Of a stretch of DNA of 64,000 nucleotides, positions 35,885 to 45,597 are shown in pieces. Under the pieces are notes generated by a model, which saw nothing but the letters and a program-made list of their open reading frames with translations, had not been told where the DNA came from and did no database searches. Position 1 is the stretch's first letter. Every line of letters starts with the position of its first letter. A program made the translations under genes and the position numbers. Origin of the DNA: Candidatus Nitrospira neomarina (GTDB taxonomy: Bacteria; Nitrospirota; Nitrospiria; Nitrospirales; UBA8639); the NCBI RefSeq assembly GCF_032051675.1, contig NZ_CP116968.1, forward strand, positions 3,713,001 through 3,777,000, read 5' to 3'.

Positions 35885-36511
35885 ATGAAAGGAATGAAGT
35901 ATTTTTTATTCAACATAGGATTGGCGGTACTGTTAATAGGGGGAATGGCGGCCTTGTCTCAAGAGAGTCTTGCAACAGAAAAGACTCAATATGCTAAAGC
36001 CACATTTGCCGGAGGCTGCTTCTGGTGCATGGAAGAGGTGTACGAAAAAGTTGATGGAGTGGTATCTGTAGTCTCCGGGTATACGGGAGGACACCTGTCC
36101 AATCCAACCTATGAGCAAGTTTCGGCCGGAGGAACTGGGCATGCTGAAGCCGTTGAAGTGACCTACGATCCCACCAAGGTCACGTATCAACGTCTGTTGG
36201 AGATGTTTTGGCATAATGTTGACCCTACGACGCCGAATGCACAGTTCTGTGATCATGGCAATCAATATCGAACCGCAATCTTCTACCATGATGAAAAACA
36301 AAAAATGTTAATCGACGAATCCAAGCTGGCAGTGGAGAGTTCCAAATCATTTCCGCAACCAATCGTGACCGAGATTGTTCCGTTTTCGGTTTTCTTTTCT
36401 GCCGAAGACTATCATCAGGATTTTTATGAAAAAAATCCCGTCCGGTACAAATTTTATAAATGGAATTGTGGACGTTCGCAACGTTTGGAGGAGTTGTGGG
36501 GAAAGCCATAA
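35885..36511 (+). CDS. msrA: Peptide-methionine (S)-S-oxide reductase, exported
   Basis: 208 residues from the ATG at 35885, which has GGAGGT five bases upstream. Signal peptide about 1-31 (YFLFNIGLAVLLIGGMAALS). The catalytic motif GGCFWCMEE (family GCFWG/C) is followed by GVVSVVSGYTGG, HAEAVEVTYDP and CDHGNQYRTAIFY. It reduces methionine-S-sulfoxide in proteins. The signal peptide places it in the periplasm, so it would repair exported proteins. A cysteine also occurs near the end (KWNCGRSQ), a likely resolving Cys. No msrB nearby. Confidence 0.95.
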   Translation: MKGMKYFLFNIGLAVLLIGGMAALSQESLATEKTQYAKATFAGGCFWCMEEVYEKVDGVVSVVSGYTGGHLSNPTYEQVSAGGTGHAEAVEVTYDPTKVTYQRLLEMFWHNVDPTTPNAQFCDHGNQYRTAIFYHDEKQKMLIDESKLAVESSKSFPQPIVTEIVPFSVFFSAEDYHQDFYEKNPVRYKFYKWNCGRSQRLEELWGKP

Positions 36512-37114
36512 TTCTCCCTTAGGTCATCAACCCGCCCCTTTCTGGCATTTACTTTATAGTCTTGGATTTGGAAGGGTGGTAGACTTTTTCTTGTTCTCCT
36601 TGACCTTTAACAGCCTGCACAAACCCTGTGAGCTTGTCTGACATGATTCACGTTGCTGTCGTCGGACGACTTCTTTTTTCTTCAGCCTGCTCTCGGTCAA
36701 TGGGGGAGTAGAGTGGGGCCAGTGTTCCTCCTTTTTGATAATTCTACAATGGAATTTAATGGGGAGGCACTGGATTGAAATTTAAGAGTTCAGGTTATTG
36801 TTGAAATCCATGCAAGTGAAGTGTGGAAAAAGTTTTAGGAAATCTTGGACAAATCTATCCTGTCCGGAAAAAAAGACAATCAACGTGTTTATTAATTCAC
36901 CCTCCCTTCAGTCATGGTATTGCCAATAAGAATGAGCAATGCCCCAAAACCGCATTAGCCCTTCCCCCCCTTTTTGGCTGTTGGATCGCGATTCTTCAAG
37001 CCTCGGCACGGACACATGCCCAATTCATAACCGACATCCTCAGTTGTAGTCTGATATATTCCTTTCCACTGAATGAAGGCCAGATTGAATGACTCCTGCC
37101 TTAACACCCGAAGT
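36512..37114. other. Intergenic region after msrA
   Basis: No gene supported. Near 36657-36683 a small stem GTCG/CGAC is followed by TTCTTTTTTCTTC and might be a weak terminator. The rest shows no structure I can name. It must hold the promoter of the lipoprotein gene. Confidence 0.35.
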
Positions 37115-38347
37115 ATGAAAAAGTCTCGCAGCCTAGGATCGAAAAAGGTAATTCTCTCTTCGCGGATGGGCCGGGTGATGTGTGTGTGGAGATGGATGGG
37201 AGTGGTGCTCTCTCTTTCTATTTTGGGTTGTCAGATGCGAGAGGTACAACCAACATTTAAGAATGAATGTGGGATTCTTCGTTCCAACGTTGATTGGTCC
37301 AATCGGATGAAGGTGTTGAATCTCTTAAGCCTGGCCTTTTCCCAAAAATGCGATGCCGCAGTCATTGAGTACACGGAACAAGTCCAATCTGGATTTCGCG
37401 ATAAGACTTTTTCTTTTTCACGTGAAATGGCTGGAGTCTTTTTATCTGATGGGGTGCTTACGGAGTATGTGTTGGAATCGTATGAACGGGCATATTTAAG
37501 CCTTTTGCTTGCCGCGAGTTATCTGAGGACCGGACATATCGAGGACGCAAAAGTGGAATTACGGCGGTTGGACCATGAACTGTTCGCCCCGCTGTACAAT
37601 TTTGGTGAAGACCCTGTCAATCTTGTGCTTTCCGCCGTGCTATGGGAAGTTCTTAATGAACCAGGAGATGCCAGAACCGATTGGTTCAGGCTGGCGGAGC
37701 CCACCAGTTCTTTTCTTCTGCATGTGCCTCCTGCTCTTCAATCGTTTGCCCAAAAGCAGGTGATCAGGCTGGATCAGGGTGCCCGTCCCACCCCCCGGTG
37801 GGAGGTCTATGGGGTTGGTCGCTTTCCTGAGGTCGATTGGGATTTCAAATTGTTTGGCGCTCCCAATGGATACTTTGTGATTCATCCCAATCCGCCTTTT
37901 CAGGAGTTGTGTATTTCTGAAACGGGCCTACGTCTTTCAACGGAAAGTTGGTTTGCAAAAATCGCGCACAGGCATGATCATGCTTACCACCCTCTTTTGA
38001 ACATTCAGAGTTGGATTCGTTTACCTGTCGGCGTGGTTTATGGATTAGTGCCTTTTTCTCTTGGGGTCGGGGTGGCTGTTGGTGGATGTGCGGGGGCAGC
38101 GTCACTTGGAGGAAGAGGTAGTGGTGATGTGTGTGCCTTATCTATTCTGGGTGGCACGCAGTTAATGCAAGTTGCTCCCACAGTGTTTCAGAATACCGTA
38201 CGTCCGGATTTACGTCATTGGGAGCTACTCCCTGCAGCGATTATTGTCACTCAGAAATCCGATTTGGGCTCTGAGCCCTGTGATAGTCATCAGGCTCGGT
38301 TGCACCATTTGGTGACTCATGCTCCTGCCCCTCCTTTTCGTTCTTAG
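37115..38347 (+). CDS. Lipoprotein of the COG3014-like TPR-containing group
   Basis: 410 residues from the ATG at 37115; starts at 37073 or 37166 are alternatives and none has a good ribosome site. Lipobox LSILGC with the lipidated Cys near residue 39. A helical block resembles COG3014 proteins (VLESYERAYLSLLLAASYLR then GHIEDAKVELRRLDHELF), with TPR-like helices. A later Gly-rich hydrophobic stretch (LVPFSLGVGVAVGGCAGAAS) is also typical of that group. Envelope-located, function unknown. Confidence 0.75.
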   Translation: MKKSRSLGSKKVILSSRMGRVMCVWRWMGVVLSLSILGCQMREVQPTFKNECGILRSNVDWSNRMKVLNLLSLAFSQKCDAAVIEYTEQVQSGFRDKTFSFSREMAGVFLSDGVLTEYVLESYERAYLSLLLAASYLRTGHIEDAKVELRRLDHELFAPLYNFGEDPVNLVLSAVLWEVLNEPGDARTDWFRLAEPTSSFLLHVPPALQSFAQKQVIRLDQGARPTPRWEVYGVGRFPEVDWDFKLFGAPNGYFVIHPNPPFQELCISETGLRLSTESWFAKIAHRHDHAYHPLLNIQSWIRLPVGVVYGLVPFSLGVGVAVGGCAGAASLGGRGSGDVCALSILGGTQLMQVAPTVFQNTVRPDLRHWELLPAAIIVTQKSDLGSEPCDSHQARLHHLVTHAPAPPFRS

Positions 38348-38715
38348 AAATAGGCCATTTCTTCAGAACCATTTCATTTCGACGGGATTGCCTCCTTCCG
38401 GGTTAGTGGTCCATGCCAGTTTACATAAAATGGATTAGGGCGATGTGTATTTAATTGGTCATGAGGCGTACGGAAATTTTGAGAGCCAATTGTCCAAAAG
38501 GATATCGCCCCAGAATGAAATGGTTTCTAGTGATTTTATCCGTTTAGATACAATGTGTATCGAAAAAGAGAAGGTATGAATAGCAAAGGATAAGATGACA
38601 GATCGACAAAGAAGAATACGAGCTGGATATTCCCTAGGTTTTTTCTTAACCCCCCCATGTATGTCATACTGCATTATCATGGGAATAGGTCTTGCTTATA
38701 TGAAAGGAATACCTT
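38348..38715. other. Intergenic region between lipoprotein and exported protein genes
   Basis: 368 bases. No gene, hairpin with T-run or recognisable regulatory motif seen. Confidence 0.35.
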
Positions 38716-39156
38716 ATGACATACACACCATTGGAAGATGCTCGACTGTTTCCTTTTAGGCCAACCGGGTTAATTGGGTCTCTTCGACTTGGCCTGACCT
38801 TGTTAGCAATGGGGGTCATGATGATGGGGGCCAGCAAGGGGTGTGCAGAGGCCAAGCCTCCGGAAACCCTAGCTCCTGCTCCTCAAAGTATTGCGGTTTA
38901 TGCTCTTTCGCGTGGAAAGGGCGTACCTGATCAAGCCATAGAGGTGCTGGCCGACTCTCGCACCCTTCTCAAGTCCGCCCAGGAACGCGGGGAGGTCCGG
39001 CGATTGGTTGAGCAACGTATTGGAATAGAAGGGGAGACAAAGCTCTGCGCGGAATTTTCGGATGTGGATTCGGCTCATTCAATAATTGAGCAAATTCAAC
39101 AACTCGGCGAGGGAGTGGATTTGATCAACATAAAAGTTGAGCCCTGTCCTCCATGA
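38716..39156 (+). CDS. Small exported protein, unknown
   Basis: 146 residues. The ATG has AAAGGA upstream. A hydrophobic segment LGLTLLAMGVMMMGASKGCA (about 25-44) acts as signal or anchor; the Cys is not in a strict lipobox. The mature part is mixed alpha/beta (GVPDQAIEVLADSRTLLKSA, EVRRLVEQRIGIEGETKLCA) and ends in NIKVEPCPP. Two Cys could form a disulfide. No family recognised. Confidence 0.65.
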   Translation: MTYTPLEDARLFPFRPTGLIGSLRLGLTLLAMGVMMMGASKGCAEAKPPETLAPAPQSIAVYALSRGKGVPDQAIEVLADSRTLLKSAQERGEVRRLVEQRIGIEGETKLCAEFSDVDSAHSIIEQIQQLGEGVDLINIKVEPCPP

Positions 39157-39267
39157 TCAACCTCTTTCTCCATGAATCTTGTTTGGGGTAGACGCCATCA
39201 ATTGGTTTCCCGGGTTCTCTTGTTGATCAGCAGGGAGGTCCATCATTACTTTCAAAGGAGTGGAACT

Positions 39268-40581
39268 ATGAAAAATTGTCGATTTTTTCTCAATCAGACA
39301 TTAACGGTGATAGGAATAGTCATCGGATTGACTGCCTGTTCCCAACTCCATACAACTCCACTACCAGCTGGTGACAGTGGGCCCAAAAATTCCCCGGACC
39401 AGGGCAAGCAAATTTTGTCGGATAACGCAGCACAGAAACGAGACGAGTGGAAAAATAAAACCTTTGAGGAGTTTAAAGCCCAAACCTATAAGGAACCCTT
39501 TGAAGGTGGGAAATATATTGTGAACGGTGATACCCCCATTCTCAATGAAAAACTTCTACAGGAATTTTTTGAAACTCGAATAAAGGAGTCAAACAGCTCT
39601 CGCGAGAGGGTTCGAACGAAATTAACCGTTCATCAAGTCAATGGTCAGGACGCCGTGTGGAATTCTATAGAAAAACGGCAACTGACCTACTGCGTTAGTA
39701 AAACATTTGGTGCGAATTATGAAAAAATGAAGTCCGACATGGAGGCGGCCGGAAATGCATGGGAGGCGGTGGCTGCTGTGGATTTCATTTATGTGGGGGG
39801 AGAGGATGATTCTTGCACGGCGTCTAATCCGAATGTGGTTTTTGATGTACGCCCGGTCAACGTGAATGGGCAATATCTGGCTCGAGCCTTTTTCCCGAAT
39901 GAACAGCGGTCCTCACGAAATGTTTTGGTGGATAACAGTTCTTTTCAACTGGATCCAAATGGCAAGCTATCGCTACAAGGGATATTGCGGCATGAATTAG
40001 GTCATACGATAGGATTTCGGCATGAGCATACCCGCCCGGATTCGGGTACCTGTTTCGAAGATAGTAATTGGCGGCCGTTAACCAGTTACGATGCCTTCTC
40101 GGTTATGCATTATCCGCAATGTAACGGTAAAGGAGATTGGACCCTGACCCTGACCAATATCGATAAAAATGGGGCAGCGTGTTTGTATGGCCCTGCGCAG
40201 GGATTCACCATTGATACCGCAATATGTCAGGGACCCGTGGAACCGGTGGGACCCATAGCCTGCGGACCCAAAACGGAAAATTTTGTCGGACAAAGTGTGG
40301 CCAAGAATGCAGAGAAAACCTATGGCCCCTTTATGGTGGTTCCGGGAACATTAGTGGAAGTGGTTATGCATGGAGAAGCCAATCCCGGTGATCCCGATCT
40401 CTATGTTCGGTTCAATCAGGATCCCACAACGACTGCCTATGATTGCCGTCCTTATCTCTCGGGTGCGGAAGAAAAGTGCGTCCTTGATGTGCCAACCAAT
40501 GGGACTGCGGTCCATGTAAAAGTTCGGGGATATTCAGACGCGCATTTCAATCTTACCGTGACTCATACTCCTACACATTAA
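39268..40581 (+). CDS. Astacin-like (M12A) zinc metalloprotease lipoprotein with C-terminal PPC domain
   Basis: 437 residues from the ATG at 39268 with AAAGGAG upstream. Lipobox IGLTAC puts the lipidated Cys near residue 24. The zinc motif RHELGHTIGFRHEHTRPD matches the astacin signature HExxHxxGFxHExxR, and SVMHYPQC supplies the Met-turn and the Tyr. Residues about 335-437 form a pre-peptidase C-terminal (PPC) beta domain (PFMVVPGTLVEVVMHGEA, DPDLYVRFNQDPTT). An N-terminal propeptide-like region includes VNGDTPILNEKLLQEFF. Predicted to cleave proteins at the cell surface. Confidence 0.88.
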   Translation: MKNCRFFLNQTLTVIGIVIGLTACSQLHTTPLPAGDSGPKNSPDQGKQILSDNAAQKRDEWKNKTFEEFKAQTYKEPFEGGKYIVNGDTPILNEKLLQEFFETRIKESNSSRERVRTKLTVHQVNGQDAVWNSIEKRQLTYCVSKTFGANYEKMKSDMEAAGNAWEAVAAVDFIYVGGEDDSCTASNPNVVFDVRPVNVNGQYLARAFFPNEQRSSRNVLVDNSSFQLDPNGKLSLQGILRHELGHTIGFRHEHTRPDSGTCFEDSNWRPLTSYDAFSVMHYPQCNGKGDWTLTLTNIDKNGAACLYGPAQGFTIDTAICQGPVEPVGPIACGPKTENFVGQSVAKNAEKTYGPFMVVPGTLVEVVMHGEANPGDPDLYVRFNQDPTTTAYDCRPYLSGAEEKCVLDVPTNGTAVHVKVRGYSDAHFNLTVTHTPTH

Positions 40582-40600
40582 TAGCTCAGCACATCTGATA

Positions 40601-40634
40601 TCAGGGTAGAGAGGCTTTTGCCTCTCTACCCTGA
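40601..40634. terminator. Perfect 15-bp hairpin between convergent genes
   Basis: TCAGGGTAGAGAGGC, loop TTTT, GCCTCTCTACCCTGA. It lies 20 bases after the protease stop and 61 bases beyond the stop of the convergent gene. There is no T-run after it on either strand, so its role as a bidirectional terminator is likely but not certain. Confidence 0.6.
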
Positions 40635-40694
40635 TTCTGTTGAACCACTGGGGTAAAGACAAGTTCCGGATAAGTTAATGAGAGATTAGCGGTA

Positions 40695-41621
40695 TTAGGG
40701 GGAGGATTGAGCACAGCGGAAGCCGATGTTCGCGGAACGTTCTTCTGGAATGGCACCCCCACGAGTCGCTGACCGCAACATGACTGGCCGACTTTTCCAT
40801 GATCCGCCCCGTACAACCTTATAACGACCTGATTTGGGCCCAGGCGGATTCCTGGCTGGCATGATGGGGTAATAATCTGGTCCCAGCCAATCATTAACCC
40901 ATTCCGCGATATTACCAGCCAAATGCAATATTTTATAAATACTTTGGCCATCCTCGAAGCTATCCACCGTTGCAACCAGAGGAATTTCATGGACGTGGTA
41001 TTGTCCGAATACGGCTAAGTCCGCTGTCGGGTCCATTTCCCCCCACGGAAAGATGCGGGCAGATTCCCCTCTTGCCGCTTTCTCCCATTCAGCTTCCGAC
41101 GGTAGTCGTTTGTCATGATGTTCGCAAAATGCTTTGGCTTCCTCCCATGTGATGTAGAGGGCCGGCCAGGAAGCGAGTGCCTCATCAGGAATGAAATGCA
41201 CACTAATGAGATGCCAGATGAGGCCCCGTAATTCATGAGAGACTGGCCTGTTGGTTGTGAGCAGAAATGCCAGATATTCGCTTAAGGTGCCTTCATAGCG
41301 ATCCATGAGAAATTTATCCACCCAGATGTGACGTTGAGGAAATTCCGTGTCGTCATAGTGCATTTCAAGGCTATGTCGAAGATCGTCTCGCCGATTGGTT
41401 CCCATTAAAAATACTCCTTCGGGAATGGGAACTTGTGGGGAGGGTTTGGCCAAGCTGGCGATATGGGCGATATGCTCATCAACTTCGTCGGGAGGTAGGA
41501 GGGTCTCTCCGATTGCCAAACAGGAAGATCCCAAGAGAAGCCCTATGGAAAGGAAGGCCGTCAATAAAAGATAATGTAGGATTCGAACTGCTGTGAACGG
41601 AAGGTAAAATGTGTGAAGCAT
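40695..41621 (-). CDS. Exported formylglycine-generating enzyme (SUMF1/FGE-sulfatase) fold protein
   Basis: 308 residues from the ATG at 41621; the longer frame starts with TTG. Signal peptide about 1-37 (ILHYLLLTAFLSIGLLLGSS). FGE-fold motifs are PIPEGVFLMGTNRRDD, FPQRHIWVDKFLMDRYEGT, LPSEAEWEKAARG, and the C-terminal VRGGSWKSR, LRSATRGG and GFRCAQ. True FGEs activate sulfatases with two catalytic Cys. Here the Cys pair is not evident near the RGGSW block, so this is probably a non-catalytic or differently acting relative. It lies opposite the protease gene. Confidence 0.88.
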   Translation of the reverse strand: MLHTFYLPFTAVRILHYLLLTAFLSIGLLLGSSCLAIGETLLPPDEVDEHIAHIASLAKPSPQVPIPEGVFLMGTNRRDDLRHSLEMHYDDTEFPQRHIWVDKFLMDRYEGTLSEYLAFLLTTNRPVSHELRGLIWHLISVHFIPDEALASWPALYITWEEAKAFCEHHDKRLPSEAEWEKAARGESARIFPWGEMDPTADLAVFGQYHVHEIPLVATVDSFEDGQSIYKILHLAGNIAEWVNDWLGPDYYPIMPARNPPGPKSGRYKVVRGGSWKSRPVMLRSATRGGAIPEERSANIGFRCAQSSP

Positions 41622-42015
41622 GTTTCTAGTCGTGTATGTGAAGTCAAATGAGGGCAGTCTACGTGAAGGGCACTTTGGGAGCAAGCCGGAATAGCTGGAG
41701 ATGCAACATGATAATAAAGTCGAGTCAATGATTAGGTTCGAAAATCACCGAGTAAGGGAATTGGAGTCATCTGAAATTTGGTCTACAGCCACAGCATGTA
41801 CCCGTGCGAAGTGAATCAGCGTGGCGCAGGGAATGTATTATACGGGGATGCCAGAAATTGTAAGGCGAGCGGCGAAGACATCCACAGATGCCGGATTCAA
41901 TACCCATACGTTTTCATGGCTTGGTATTCTTGCGGGGAGCGGTTGTCTCAAGGCTCATAACAAAAATGTATATCAGAGCTGAAACAAAAAAGAGGTTCCT
42001 GTAAGTGGAGGTGCT
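41622..42015. other. Intergenic region, no gene seen
   Basis: 394 bases between divergent genes. Short frames lack start signals. It presumably holds promoters for the FGE-fold gene and for the small gene at 42016. Confidence 0.35.
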
Positions 42016-42144
42016 ATGGCTACGTTAAAATGTGCCTGGTTGGTCTGTATTAGTTGTTTCTGGTTTTTCTTCAAGGGCGGGAGCGGGAGTTGCATCCGTC
42101 ATGAGGTTGTCCAAAAACCATTGATCGATCGGTTCAGGGCCTAG
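42016..42144 (+). CDS. Possible 42-residue membrane or secreted peptide
   Basis: ATG preceded by GTGGAGGTGCT, an excellent Shine-Dalgarno at normal spacing. The product MATLKCAWLVCISCFWFFFK then GGSGSCIRHEVV has a hydrophobic, Cys-rich N-terminal helix and a short charged tail. It could be a small exported peptide, a truncated lipoprotein or a decayed signal sequence. No known family. Confidence 0.4.
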   Translation: MATLKCAWLVCISCFWFFFKGGSGSCIRHEVVQKPLIDRFRA

Positions 42145-42317
42145 CCGTCAATAATCTTGTCAATCCATGAGGGAAAATTTGTACTCTGCAAAACCTGGAA
42201 AGTGTTGTGGGCTTAGCCCCAAGGAGAATTTACTGATTTTCACGGACGAGTTCTTGGCGAGGATGTCTGCGGAGCGATTAAGCATAGGTTGACCATTATG
42301 GTATTTGCGAGGGGAAC

Positions 42318-42839
42318 ATGAATGTCGATATTTTCTATTCTGCTTTTCACTTGAAGGGGCGCGTCTGCTTGAAAATGTTCTGTGGTCTACTCATAGTAGG
42401 CACTCTATCCGGATGCACAGGAGACAGATATCAGCAGCAGGCGGATATCATAAAAGGCCATGTGGAAATGTTCTATGGGAATTTACAATCACATCAGGTT
42501 GTGCAAGCTATGTTTGAAAATGAACAGATTGAGCTGCTTGCGCTAAGAAGTGAAGAACGCTTGCTTCGTCGTGTAGGCCAGATGAGACAGAATGAGAAAA
42601 CCCAGGAATGGAAAATCATTAAAACGGCCAAAGAAACAGCTGCGGAAAATTGGTTAGCATTGGCCCGTTATTTTTCTGAAAACCAACAGTACAACAAAGC
42701 CCTGGGCACCTATCGACGGATTATTGAAACCTACCAAGGGGTGGCCAACCAATTGTATGTCGATCGTGCGAAAAGGGGAATGCGTGATGTGGAAGCCATC
42801 CTAAATCCCGGAGCTCTTCCTGTAGCCCCTGAAAGATAG
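42318..42839 (+). CDS. Small TPR-like lipoprotein, unknown
   Basis: 173 residues; ATG after GAGGGGAAC. Hydrophobic segment MFCGLLIVGTLSGC ends in a lipobox (Cys about 33). The mature part is helical (GHVEMFYGNLQSHQVVQAMF), and its C-terminal section LALARYFSENQQYNKALGTY plus RIIETYQGVANQLYVDRAKR resembles a TPR pair. Possibly a scaffold in the outer membrane or periplasm. No name can be given. Confidence 0.7.
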   Translation: MNVDIFYSAFHLKGRVCLKMFCGLLIVGTLSGCTGDRYQQQADIIKGHVEMFYGNLQSHQVVQAMFENEQIELLALRSEERLLRRVGQMRQNEKTQEWKIIKTAKETAAENWLALARYFSENQQYNKALGTYRRIIETYQGVANQLYVDRAKRGMRDVEAILNPGALPVAPER

Positions 42840-43011
42840 TTTTGCTTGGCACTGGGTTTTCTTTTTAATTTTCTTTTCAATGAATGGAGGTATCTATTAT
42901 CCCAGCTCCAGGGGAGGAATGAAAAATTTCCTCTATTCTATATTCATTCAAAGTTTTATGAAGTCTAAGAATTAGGTTGGTGGTTCTGAGAATGCACAGG
43001 AGAATGGGGAT

Positions 43012-43491
43012 TTATTGTGCATAAAAACTTTCTCCTTCTAGCGGTGGGCACCATGCCTTTACAATTTGAACATTCTGAATTGTGCAGGGAGAAAAACTGG
43101 TGCAATATACTTGAGGAGCGACCGCAGTCATGTGGGACCCCACTTTGGATTCAGACGCAAACCCCTCAGGCCACGGAGCGATACCAAAGGCCCACTCTCC
43201 ATCCAGGCTTCTCGTGTCTTCATAATACACGTTAAAGCCAATGAAACCCCTCCCAGATGTTGTGCAATAATTATTGTAGGGCGGTAATTGAATATCAACA
43301 TGGAAAATGTAGCCGTCTTCCACCCAGGAATCCCCGAACTCGATAAGTAGTTCGTCAGCCGAGGCTGGGGTTATCAGACTCAAAGAATAGAAAAAGGCTA
43401 AAAAAACACCGCAACTCAGGGTTAAATACTTCATTGATGCTGAGGTTTTCCTGTAAAAAGAATGAAAGGATGATAAGAGGCGTACATTCAT
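43012..43491 (-). CDS. Secreted protein, unknown
   Basis: 159 residues. The ATG at 43491 has AGAGG at ideal spacing; an internal ATG at 43434 gives a shorter signal peptide (YLTLSCGVFLAFFYSLSLIT ending ASADE). The mature part is beta-rich and has four Cys (YCTTSGRG, YCTSFSPC, AWCPP), suggesting two disulfides in the periplasm or outside. No family recognised. Confidence 0.65.
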   Translation of the reverse strand: MNVRLLSSFHSFYRKTSASMKYLTLSCGVFLAFFYSLSLITPASADELLIEFGDSWVEDGYIFHVDIQLPPYNNYCTTSGRGFIGFNVYYEDTRSLDGEWAFGIAPWPEGFASESKVGSHMTAVAPQVYCTSFSPCTIQNVQIVKAWCPPLEGESFYAQ

Positions 43492-43706
43492 TCTGATATC
43501 CTCTCACTGTTGTATTAATGGATTAAACAAACAAATTCTATTCAACCGGCACATGACAGATTTGTCTGTTTCTCCTACTATACCGATTATTTTTCAGATA
43601 CCGTCAATACAGCAAATGAGGGGAAGGGGTCGGAAGCATTTTTAAATAAAAGTGAGAGAGGAAAAAGCGAATGGAGGCTAGATATAATGTAGGAGGGAAG
43701 ATCGGG

Positions 43707-44720
43707 TCAGATCCCAATCGAAAAGAGATTCGGATTTTCTCCGAAATGTTGCAAACCTTTTGAGGTGATTTGTCGCCCTCGGGCCGTTCGATCCAGATAC
43801 CCAGATTGAAGCAGAAAAGGTTCGTATACATCTTCTAATGTGGACTTTTCTTCTTGGACCGCTGCGGCCAATGCGTCGATGCCAACCGGTCCTCCCTTAA
43901 ATTTTCTAATTATGGTCAAGAGTATTTTGCGGTCCATTTCATCAAAACCTGCCTGATCGACTCCTAACCATTGTAAGGCTTCCTGTGCGACAGATCTCGT
44001 GATCCGTCCTTGGGCCTTAACTTCTGCAAAGTCACGCACACGTTTGATTAATCGATTGGCAATACGGGGAGTCCCACGAGCCCGGCTGGCAATTTCTCCC
44101 GCCCCTTCATCCTCAATATGGATTCCGAGTAGTCTAGCGGAGCGGGCAATGATGATCTGCAAATCTTCAGGCAGATAATAATCCAAACGATAAACAAGCC
44201 CAAAGCGTTCTCGCAGAGGAGAGGTGAGGGAGCCCGCACGTGTCGTGGCTCCAATGAGCGTAAAAGGGGGGAGATCTAATTTCATGGTGCGCAGGGAGGG
44301 GCCCTGTCCAATCACCAAATCAATCTGGTAATCCTCCATCGCGGGATACAATACCTCTTCGGCCGCTGGAGGCAATCGGTGAATTTCATCGATAAATAGA
44401 ACATCCCGTGGTTGAAGATTTGCTAAAATGGCGGCTAGGTCGCCCGCGTGGGTAAGTACCAGCCCTGAAGTAGAGCGAATCGTGCCCCCCATTTCTTTGG
44501 CGATAATATGTGCGATGGTGGTTTTGCCTAACCCAGGAGGTCCATAAAAAATGGCATGGTCCAAGGCTTCTCCTCTACCCGTTGCGGCGTCAATACAAAC
44601 CCGAAGCGATTCTTTCATCCGCTCCTGGCCGATATACTCCGTTAAGCGTTGAGGTCTCAAAGTCCCCTCAAGGCTTTGTTCTTCTTCTATGAGATGGGTG
44701 GTAAGAATCCGGTCGTCCAT
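43707..44720 (-). CDS. ruvB: Holliday junction DNA helicase RuvB
   Basis: 337 residues. N-terminal [19 protein letters not shown], Walker [11 protein letters not shown], Walker [10 protein letters not shown], sensor 1 [20 protein letters not shown], arginine finger and the C-terminal winged helix ([20 protein letters not shown], ending TSKGLQHF). It drives branch migration with RuvA. ruvA and ruvC are not adjacent. Length and domains are standard. Confidence 0.98.
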   Translation of the reverse strand: MDDRILTTHLIEEEQSLEGTLRPQRLTEYIGQERMKESLRVCIDAATGRGEALDHAIFYGPPGLGKTTIAHIIAKEMGGTIRSTSGLVLTHAGDLAAILANLQPRDVLFIDEIHRLPPAAEEVLYPAMEDYQIDLVIGQGPSLRTMKLDLPPFTLIGATTRAGSLTSPLRERFGLVYRLDYYLPEDLQIIIARSARLLGIHIEDEGAGEIASRARGTPRIANRLIKRVRDFAEVKAQGRITRSVAQEALQWLGVDQAGFDEMDRKILLTIIRKFKGGPVGIDALAAAVQEEKSTLEDVYEPFLLQSGYLDRTARGRQITSKGLQHFGENPNLFSIGI

Positions 44721-44876
44721 ATATGGAATCAGTCTAAACCGAACTATTGGAAGAAATGCATTCTTGACGATGTTGGGAAAATAGAAGAGGGAGGAGAAAT
44801 CCCTCTTTCGGGAAATGACTCAATAACTGAAAGCAGACTGCGAAGTGAGATAAAACTAAGGCTCCAAACAGGCCTC

Positions 44877-45434
44877 CTAGAAACCTGAAAATAGATCCTG
44901 GCAGCCAAGACAGAATTCCACATTTACTTGCCGTTCAAGGAAATTCACGAGAAACCCTTGCTTTTCATACAAGAGTTTGGCGCCCATCAGTGTTTCATTC
45001 GGAAAATCTTCTGGTCCCAGCAGGTCTCGAATTTCTTTTGTGGATTTGGCCCCGAGGACATGTCGGAAGATACCACGGACTTTATGGGCAAATCGATTAT
45101 TGATAAATATGAGATCTACTTTCCCGTCCGTGATACGGACTCCTGCCATTGCACCAGTTGGATTTTCTTTATCCCATAACAAAATAAAGGTACCTTCTTG
45201 CTCTGCCCGAACACCGGAAATCCTTGCTTCCACAAGGGCTTCCACGGCGGTGGCTTCAGGGTCCCCTAATTTCACTCGATAGAGAGAAATTTCTGCAGCA
45301 TTAATTTCCTTCGCCTCTTCAATACTGTTTCGAGTAAGTTCGTATTTAGCAGCCCATGCTGGTGGAGAATGTGACAAAAGGCTCATCAGAATAATGGTGG
45401 CAGTCCAGATACATGCTGCTTTCAGGTTCTTCAT
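44877..45434 (-). CDS. Exported protein, unknown
   Basis: 185 residues from the ATG at 45434, which has GAGGA upstream. Signal peptide CIWTATIILMSLLSHSPPAWA. The mature domain is alpha/beta (AAEISLYRVKLGDPEATAVE, GTFILLWDKENPTGAMAGVR, GKVDLIFINNRFAHKVRGIF). It ends with two Cys as CLGC (NVEFCLGCQDLFSGF), a possible redox or metal pair. No family recognised. Confidence 0.7.
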   Translation of the reverse strand: MKNLKAACIWTATIILMSLLSHSPPAWAAKYELTRNSIEEAKEINAAEISLYRVKLGDPEATAVEALVEARISGVRAEQEGTFILLWDKENPTGAMAGVRITDGKVDLIFINNRFAHKVRGIFRHVLGAKSTKEIRDLLGPEDFPNETLMGAKLLYEKQGFLVNFLERQVNVEFCLGCQDLFSGF

Positions 45435-45597
45435 GAAATTCCTCATCTAATAAGGGAAATGAAAAATAAGGTTGGAGTAAAAGAATACGATTCCGTCTAT
45501 TCAAAACCGGTACATGAAGCCTGCAGGATTGTATCCGACCTTTTGTGTAAGGGTCAATTCCATTAGTCAAAGAGAAGCCACAGTCAAGGGGATTCGT

